Part shown: positions 8,289 to 12,650 of the stretch, one piece after another
Layout: each line of letters begins with the position of its first letter
How positions within the stretch are numbered: the first letter of the stretch is position 1
Source: an uncultured Lachnospiraceae bacterium
Lineage (GTDB): Bacteria > Bacillota > Clostridia > Lachnospirales > Lachnospiraceae
Reading direction: 5' to 3'
Length of the DNA stretch: 12,650 nucleotides
Assembly (NCBI GenBank): GCA_910578825.1
Contig: CAJTSB010000056.1
Coordinates: forward strand, 1 to 12,650
Notes under the pieces: model-generated
Database searches by the model: none
The model's input: only the letters and a program-made list of their open reading frames with translations
What the model was told of the DNA's origin: nothing
Translations under genes and position numbers: made by a program

Positions 8289-8317
8289 TTGTGGCTTTGC
8301 TAGTTTTGGGGTATAAT
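8289..8317 (+). promoter_or_regulatory. Promoter of the leader ORF and SIR2 gene
   Basis: TATAAT at 8312-8317 is a perfect -10. A weak -35 TTGTGG (8289-8294) is 17 bases upstream. Transcription would start near 8324, giving a leader of about 105 nt before the SIR2 start, within which the short ORF at 8341 lies. Confidence 0.6.
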
Positions 8318-8340
8318 AGGTTAAGTGATAAAGAGAAGAG

Positions 8341-8451
8341 ATGGAACATTTAGCAAATGGACTTTTAAAATATAAGATTTTATTACGAGATAAACTTAAA
8401 ATATTAAAGTTAGGATGGAAAAGGTGCTATGGAATTAGAAAAGGCGATTGA
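8341..8451 (+). CDS. Short basic leader ORF overlapping the SIR2 start
   Basis: A 36-codon ORF beginning MEHLANGLLKYKILLRDKLK, lysine- and leucine-rich. It starts right after AGAGAAGAG and ends with TGA at 8449-8451, overlapping the SIR2 start codon by 23 bases in another frame. It could be a leader peptide that couples or limits translation of the SIR2 gene. It is also short enough to be chance; no homologue is recognised. Confidence 0.35.
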   Translation: MEHLANGLLKYKILLRDKLKILKLGWKRCYGIRKGD

Positions 8452-10573
8452 AAAAGTATTAGATGGACATGCAGTGTTATTTGCTGGCGCAGGATTTTCG
8501 TATGGGGCCAAAAATAAGAATAAAGAAGTTCCTATAGCAAAAAAATTGAAAATGGATTTATTAGAAGACATGGGCATGGATAAGTCTTTGGAATATGGGC
8601 TGGAGATAGTTGCTAATGTCTATAAGAAAAAGAAATCAGCTACTGACTTAGTTGCTAAATTGAAAGAACATTACAATATATTAAGTGTTGCAGAACACCA
8701 TAAAAAAATAATGAGTTTGCAGTGGAAGCGGGTATATACTACGAATTATGACCAAGTTGTTGAGATATCTTCAAAAGAAAATACAAATAGCTATATAAGA
8801 GACGCTGTGATTTTATCAGATGATTTTGAGGCTACTAATAAAAATTCTATATGTGTCCATATGAATGGGTATATTGAACGGCTTAATGAAGATAAATTGG
8901 ATAATGAATTTAAACTTACTGATAAAAGTTATTCATGCGATACTTTGGCAGGGAATCCATGGTTTGAATTTATGGTTAATGACTTTGAAGCGGCATCAGC
9001 AATAGTAATTGTTGGATACTCTATGCAATTTGACATAGACATTAAAAGATTATTATCATCTCCGGAGATTTCAAAAAAAGTGATTTTTATTGATGCACCG
9101 GGTATAGATGAAATATCAAAGGAATTACTTGAAAGTTATGGTTCATGCTATCCAATCGGAATTGAGGAGTTTAGTGAGAAAATTGAATTGCAGAAAAAAA
9201 ATTATGTTCCTAGCTTGACTTTTTCTTATAAAAGTTTTAGATATACATTTCATGATACTTTGACGAGCGTAACACCTACTTATGAAGAGATAGTGCAATT
9301 TTATACAGAAGGAAAAGAGTGCGAAAAATTATTTGCAAAAGATTCTGGGGGTGATTATCAATATCTTCTGAATAGAAAAGCAATGAACTATTTTTTGAGA
9401 GTGTATAGAAATAATAAAGTATTTATAGCAATTTCTAATCTTGGTAATGGAAAATCTACATTTCTACATTTAGTTGAAAATGAATTAAGGAGGGAAAATG
9501 TTAAGGTTTATTCATACGTTCATCGCTATGATTTAATAGATCAAGAAATAGAACTTATATGTAATGAGACACAAAAATGTGTTGTGATAATTGACAACTA
9601 TCCGGGCCATATGGATATATTAAATAAGTTTGCTCAATATGGTCATCGAAATATTACATTTCTTTTATCGGCCAGGAATGGTGTAAATTTGATGTTTTGC
9701 AAACAATTAGAAAGGGCTTTGCACATTGAAATTGAAGACATACATCCTTTGTACTTGAATCAATTACAGGACAAAGAGATTGAGGATTTGGCGGGTATTC
9801 TTGAAAATAATTCGTTGCTAACTGATAGTATATTTGAAGGAAAAGATAGTGATTCATTGATTGAATTTATTAAAACTGATTGCAAAGCTAATTTTTCAAA
9901 TTTATTATTACAATTATTTGAATCATCTAGCATAAAGAAAAAATTGCACGAATTATATACAGATTTACTGAATACAGAAAAGGCAAAAGTGAAAGAAGTA
10001 GTAATATTTTCTTTGTTAAAAAATATTTCTAATTATGATTTGAGTTTCCATGAAATATTGGATCTTTTTAATGCGGATTATATTTCGATTAAAAGTAATG
10101 ACATAGAATTTATATCTGAAATATTTGAACACGAGGGGGATTACGGAATAAATGTTAGATCATCTATAATATCTATGTCATTAGTGAAAGATATAATAAA
10201 AATAGAAGACATTATAAATACAATGAAAAAAGCCTTTTTAGCCGCTGATAAAAAATCAGGTCGTATATATCTTGAGTTGCAGAAAAGTATGGTTTCACAT
10301 TCTCAATTCATGTATTTGACAAATACTTCTGATGAAAGTGAAAAGTTTATGTTGATTGAAGGATTTTATGACTATATTCGTAATACTGAATTTTCAAAAC
10401 ATAACCCATTCTACTGGGAACAATTTGCATCAGCCTATATTGATATGAAAAAGTTTGATTTGGTTAAAAAATGTATTGATACAGCTTTAGTTGAGGCGAA
10501 AAGGACACCTCATTTTGTACCATTCCAGGTCAGAACAGTGCAAGGAAGATATTATAGTAGAAAAATGTTATGA
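8429..10573 (+). CDS. SIR2 / P-loop (STAND-like) NTPase protein, candidate anti-phage NADase
   Basis: The N-terminal SIR2-like domain (about 1-260) has GAGFS at 20-24 in the nucleotide-binding loop, TTNYD at 104-108 and VHMNGY with His144. Asn106 and His144 match the catalytic Asn/His of bacterial NAD-hydrolysing SIR2 effectors such as ThsA and DSR2. A central NTPase follows: Walker A-like NLGNGKST (337-344, K342; the first Gly of the motif is Ser), Walker B VVIIDN with Asp389, and LLSARN at 412-417, as in STAND ATPases. The C-terminal part is helical; FYWEQFASAYIDMKKFDLV resembles a TPR. This architecture fits SIR2-STAND (Avs5-like) defence proteins, where sensing of phage leads to NAD depletion and abortive infection, but it is shorter than typical Avs. 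Weak ribosome site AAGG at 8421-8424. The gene is AT-rich, unlike its neighbours, suggesting transfer. The reading frame ends early at 10573; see the next entry. Phage target unknown. Confidence 0.82.
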   Translation: MELEKAIEKVLDGHAVLFAGAGFSYGAKNKNKEVPIAKKLKMDLLEDMGMDKSLEYGLEIVANVYKKKKSATDLVAKLKEHYNILSVAEHHKKIMSLQWKRVYTTNYDQVVEISSKENTNSYIRDAVILSDDFEATNKNSICVHMNGYIERLNEDKLDNEFKLTDKSYSCDTLAGNPWFEFMVNDFEAASAIVIVGYSMQFDIDIKRLLSSPEISKKVIFIDAPGIDEISKELLESYGSCYPIGIEEFSEKIELQKKNYVPSLTFSYKSFRYTFHDTLTSVTPTYEEIVQFYTEGKECEKLFAKDSGGDYQYLLNRKAMNYFLRVYRNNKVFIAISNLGNGKSTFLHLVENELRRENVKVYSYVHRYDLIDQEIELICNETQKCVVIIDNYPGHMDILNKFAQYGHRNITFLLSARNGVNLMFCKQLERALHIEIEDIHPLYLNQLQDKEIEDLAGILENNSLLTDSIFEGKDSDSLIEFIKTDCKANFSNLLLQLFESSSIKKKLHELYTDLLNTEKAKVKEVVIFSLLKNISNYDLSFHEILDLFNADYISIKSNDIEFISEIFEHEGDYGINVRSSIISMSLVKDIIKIEDIINTMKKAFLAADKKSGRIYLELQKSMVSHSQFMYLTNTSDESEKFMLIEGFYDYIRNTEFSKHNPFYWEQFASAYIDMKKFDLVKKCIDTALVEAKRTPHFVPFQVRTVQGRYYSRKML

Positions 10574-10904
10574 AGATGTGTTAAAGGGAAGATGTAGTAG
10601 TGGTAATGCTATCAAGTCAATTACTGATGCAACAGAAGCAATATTGCAGTTTTATGATCATCCTGAAAATAATTTGTTTTATGTATTTAAAGTTGTAAGA
10701 AGATTTTCCGATATTTATAAAATGATATGCGATTCTTTAGATAAAAGAGAACTTTCAATTTATATTGAGAAGGGGGCCATTATGAATAAACATATGGAGG
10801 AATATTTAACCAAAAGTACAGATACACAATATTTTATAAAGGTAAAGAGTTGGAGGGAGGAATTGGTTGGAACATTAGAGGACGCTAAAATTCGCATAAA
10901 ATAA
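10558..10904 (+). pseudogene. C-terminal part of the SIR2 protein, out of frame by one base
   Basis: After residue 710 of the SIR2 ORF (GRYY), the natural continuation VEKCYEDVLKG is found one frame on, running to a stop at 10904. Removing one base in or near the five-A run at 10561-10565 gives a single ORF of about 824 residues. The fragment holds helical, TPR-like sequence and ends EDAKIRIK. It has no ribosome site of its own. Causes could be true mutation, a sequencing or assembly error, or slippage at the A run. With the break, the SIR2 and NTPase domains stay intact and only the likely sensor tail is lost. Confidence 0.65.
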
Positions 10905-10988
10905 ATATTTAGCATATAGATAAATATAAGTGTTAAATATCAAAAAAGTTGAAAAGTTATTGTTTTTTTGCTTGACACGATCAGATGT

Positions 10989-11236
10989 AGCGGTATCTGT
11001 AGACAAACTACAGAAAGGAATATCTCCGACTGTTGCTGGATGGGAAACTGAATGAATATCTGCATAGTGGACGAGGAATGTCATGCAGGGGTGGAGCTGC
11101 TTGTAGAGCAGATGAAAGCAGGGGCAGGGATTACGGAGGAATTAAAGGTTGCTAATCAGATGAAATGAGTGGGCTTATAAATAATGTCAGGATTACAGCA
11201 GAGAAAATTGTGCAGATGGAAATAATATATGTGTGA
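10989..11236 (+). pseudogene. Decayed TnpV copy 3
   Basis: Diverged duplicate of the last two thirds of TnpV copy 2. Compared with that copy it has a 2-base deletion near 11065 (CTGCATAGTGG for CTGCACGAAGTGG), a TGG to TGA nonsense change at the conserved MKW, and a 1-base deletion shortly after (GTGGGCTTATAAATAAT). The start and first third are absent. It cannot make TnpV protein. Its terminator is better preserved than that of copy 2. Confidence 0.8.
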
Positions 11237-11245
11237 TTCTGCATG

Positions 11246-11270
11246 GGGCGGCAAACCGCCCTTATTTTTT
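11246..11270 (+). terminator. Rho-independent terminator after TnpV copy 3
   Basis: Perfect 6-bp stem GGGCGG (11246-11251) and CCGCCC (11256-11261), loop CAAA, followed by TTATTTTTT. Classic intrinsic terminator; it would also end transcripts reading through from the SIR2 gene. Confidence 0.8.
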
Positions 11271-11316
11271 AGAGAAGAATTTAAGTTGTTGTGATAATTT
11301 TCCGGAAGACATCAGT

Positions 11317-11494
11317 GATATAGAATTGATATTACATTTGTCTATTTTGATATAGAAATAGTGTAGAAATTAGAAAAATGATGTAGGTATGATATAACGT
11401 CTGCAACTATGGAGATTGTCAACGATATAGAAATGATATAAAAATCGAAAAAACGATACAGGCATGATATAGGAACGGTATAGAGGTGATATAG
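11317..11494 (+). repeat. Helically phased 7-bp repeat array, block 1
   Basis: GRTRTAG-type motifs start at 11317, 11328, 11349, 11360, 11380, 11391, 11424, 11435, 11455, 11466, 11477 and 11488. Pairs are exactly 11 bases apart, and pairs are separated by 20, 21 or 33 bases, so the motifs face much the same side of the helix. The core pair reads GRTRTAGNAAYGRTRTAG. The last four are a run at 11-base spacing. This resembles binding arrays for a cooperative DNA-binding protein (iterons, or a centromere for a ribbon-helix-helix protein). Confidence 0.7.
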
Positions 11495-11520
11495 TTTTTA
11501 GCTTTTACAGAAAGTATCAA

Positions 11521-11560
11521 ACAGGGTATCCATGGGTTGGATTTGCATCAGATATCCTGT
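11521..11560 (+). other. Stem-loop in the spacer between the repeat blocks
   Basis: ACAGGGTATC (11521-11530) pairs with GATATCCTGT (11551-11560) over 10 bp with one G-U wobble and a 20-base loop. It lies in the 120-base spacer between the two phased-repeat blocks, which otherwise shows no motif. Role unknown; no T run follows, so it is not an intrinsic terminator. Confidence 0.4.
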
Positions 11561-11613
11561 CCGCTGGCAGCAAATTTTGTGTCTGCATTTATGGGTGAAT
11601 TGTATGCTGGAGT

Positions 11614-11780
11614 GATGTAGAAATGGTGTAGATTCCGCCGATTTTGGTGTGGGAACGGTGTAGAAATAAGAAATAATGGTGTAGACATTTTAGATGGAGA
11701 TTTTTTAGCGGTGTAGTAATGGTGTAAAATACAGAAATTTTGATGTGGGAATGATATAGAAAATGCCCAAAATGATGTAG
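11614..11780 (+). repeat. Helically phased repeat array, block 2, exact 32-bp period
   Basis: Motifs start at 11614, 11646, 11678, 11710, 11742 and 11774, an exact 32-base period over six units. A second motif lies 11 bases after the first in four of them (11625, 11657, 11721, 11753). The sequence between motifs is not conserved. No CRISPR-like repeat or cas gene is present. A 32-base period is about three helical turns. Confidence 0.75.
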
Positions 11781-11846
11781 ATTTAATATTTTACGCTATT
11801 TACCGGTATATTATGGGGTTTTAGGGGCTGTGCCACTGACCGGATG

Positions 11847-11867
11847 GCATTTTGTGACACAAAATGC
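11847..11867. other. Perfect 21-nt palindrome
   Basis: GCATTTTGTG and CACAAAATGC are perfect 10-bp arms around a central A at 11857. It lies between the phased arrays and the next promoter and could be an operator, a recombination site, or part of a transfer origin. No T run follows, so it is not a terminator. Confidence 0.55.
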
Positions 11868-11875
11868 GTATCTGG

Positions 11876-11912
11876 CGAAAACTTTGGGAGTGAAAAGGAG
11901 GCAGAGTTTTCG
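11876..11912. other. Second inverted repeat next to the palindrome
   Basis: CGAAAACT (11876-11883) and AGTTTTCG (11905-11912) are perfect 8-bp arms with a 21-base spacer, starting 9 bases after the 21-nt palindrome. Beyond this, 11913-11994 holds nothing I recognise. Confidence 0.4.
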
Positions 11913-11994
11913 GGGGCGGAGGGAAATTTACGGCAGCAAAACAGACAGGTAAAAAACAGGTGCAGGGAACGAAAAACTTTTTTCCAATAACAGG

Positions 11995-12023
11995 CTGACT
12001 TCTGAAATAGAGCACGGTATAAT
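11995..12023 (+). promoter_or_regulatory. Promoter of the Ig-like domain protein gene
   Basis: TATAAT at 12018-12023 with CTGACT (11995-12000), four of six -35 bases, exactly 17 bases upstream. The start would be near 12030, leaving a leader of about 65 nt before the ATG at 12097. Confidence 0.65.
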
Positions 12024-12096
12024 TTATAACAATAAAGATGTGCATGCGATTTTTATTGTTTCAGTAAACCGACTATCTACAAGGAGGAACACGCTT

Positions 12097-12639
12097 ATGA
12101 AGGGAAAAAGCAGAATGATACTTCTCTTTGCAGTGGCACTCATGTTTTTGCTGTCCGGCATATCAGCAGAGGCGAAAATAAAGCCGAAGCTGGAAGCAGC
12201 GAAAAAGACTACAACAGTAGGACAGAAATGCCAGTTAAAATTAAACGGAGTGCCCGGCAGGGCAGGGGTAAAATGGAAAACCAGCAATAAACGGGTGGTT
12301 TCCATTGCCAAGAGGAAAGGGAATGCGGTTACATTCAAGACTGTAAAAAAGGGGAAAGCGGTGGTTACGGCCACTTATAAGAAAAAGAAATACCAGTGCC
12401 GGGTTACGGTTAAGGCAGGGAAAAAGAGAAGGCCGGCGGCAGACCATCCGGTGTTAAACAGCAGTGATGTGACATTATATTATCTTTCTGAAGAATATAA
12501 AAATTACATAACCTATGACAGTAGCCACCTCCGGGAATACCGTTTCCGGGTGTCCGGGACAGGGAAAGAAGTGAGGGACTGGGAAATATCCGGGGATGAA
12601 CTGAACCCGAAATATTGGACAGTTTATAATCAGGGTTAG
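12097..12639 (+). CDS. Secreted protein with bacterial Ig-like (Big_2) domain
   Basis: A 180-residue product. The ATG at 12097 is chosen because AAGGAGG (12081-12087) lies 9 bases upstream and a signal peptide follows directly: basic MKGKSR, hydrophobic core MILLFAVALMFLLSG, likely cleavage after AEA near residue 26. Residues about 34-98 form a Big_2-type Ig-like domain (TTTVGQKCQLKL, VKWKTSNKRVVSIAKRKG, GKAVVTATYKKKKYQCRVTV), a fold used in cell-surface and adhesive proteins. A second partial module follows (SSDVTLYYLSEEY to WTVYNQG). The TAG at 12637 is followed in frame by Ala-Thr-Phe, which is what an Ig-like strand would continue with, so the stop may be a nonsense change in a longer multi-domain protein. 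The next gene context is outside the window. Not obviously part of the mobile element. Confidence 0.75.
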   Translation: MKGKSRMILLFAVALMFLLSGISAEAKIKPKLEAAKKTTTVGQKCQLKLNGVPGRAGVKWKTSNKRVVSIAKRKGNAVTFKTVKKGKAVVTATYKKKKYQCRVTVKAGKKRRPAADHPVLNSSDVTLYYLSEEYKNYITYDSSHLREYRFRVSGTGKEVRDWEISGDELNPKYWTVYNQG

Positions 12640-12650
12640 GCAACTTTTAA

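Noticed and set aside
10491..10904. Independent gene starting at 10491
   Set aside because: Its first 20 or so residues are out-of-frame sequence of the SIR2 gene, there is no ribosome site, and the remainder continues the SIR2 protein.
10905..10980. A/T-rich pairing CAAAAAA with TTTTTTG as a terminator after the SIR2 gene
   Set aside because: The stem is only A-T pairs with a long loop; the GC-rich hairpin at 11246 is the credible terminator.
10997..11013. CTGTAG / CTACAG inverted repeat
   Set aside because: It lies inside the decayed TnpV copy where the intact copy has related but non-palindromic coding sequence, so it is probably a product of drift.
11317..11780. CRISPR array, suggested by a 32-bp period
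   Set aside because: Only a degenerate 7-bp motif recurs, often twice per unit, with no conserved 25-35 bp repeat, no uniform spacers and no cas genes.
12040..12096. Upstream start for the Ig-like protein
   Set aside because: It would place residues before a clear signal peptide and ignores the strong AAGGAGG site that serves the ATG at 12097.

Overview
The window looks like a piece of a mobile element (integrative/conjugative element type) from a gut Firmicute, most likely a Lachnospiraceae relative. The basis is the giant methyltransferase-helicase protein typical of such elements, three TnpV-family genes, AAGGAGG ribosome sites, and Gram-positive style promoters and terminators. The organism is inferred from these families, not from a marker gene.

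Region 1 (1-6827) is one very long open frame for a giant mobilome protein: family-specific N-terminal modules, DUF3849-like region, N6-adenine methyltransferase and SF2/SNF2-type helicase start. It is cut inside the helicase DEAH box at about 6740. A complete TnpV gene (10-360) lies in another frame on the same strand, over what would be a disordered linker of the giant protein. TnpV codon use there is strongly skewed (28 C against 1 T at pyrimidine-ending third positions), as expected if both frames are kept open.

Region 2 (6740-7960) starts with a nested inverted repeat and an extended -10 promoter at the break point. It then carries a small ribbon-helix-helix, ParR-like protein, a 42-residue hydrophobic protein, and a second intact TnpV with a degraded terminator.

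Region 3 (7960-11270) is an AT-rich insert. It holds a promoter, a short leader ORF overlapping the next gene, and a SIR2 / P-loop NTPase protein that looks like an anti-phage NAD-depleting effector. Its C-terminal part is split by a one-base frameshift at an A run. A third, decayed TnpV copy with its terminator closes the region, so the candidate defence gene lies between two diverged copies of the same TnpV-terminator segment.

Region 4 (11270-12650) is non-coding for over 800 bases. It holds two blocks of 7-bp motifs paired 11 bp apart, with a 32-bp larger period in the second block (about three helical turns). The same motif also follows the second TnpV. Two perfect inverted repeats follow, then a promoter and a secreted protein with a bacterial Ig-like (Big_2) domain that may be prematurely stopped. 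The phased arrays could be a centromere or iteron for a DNA-binding protein such as the ribbon-helix-helix protein; that link is inference.
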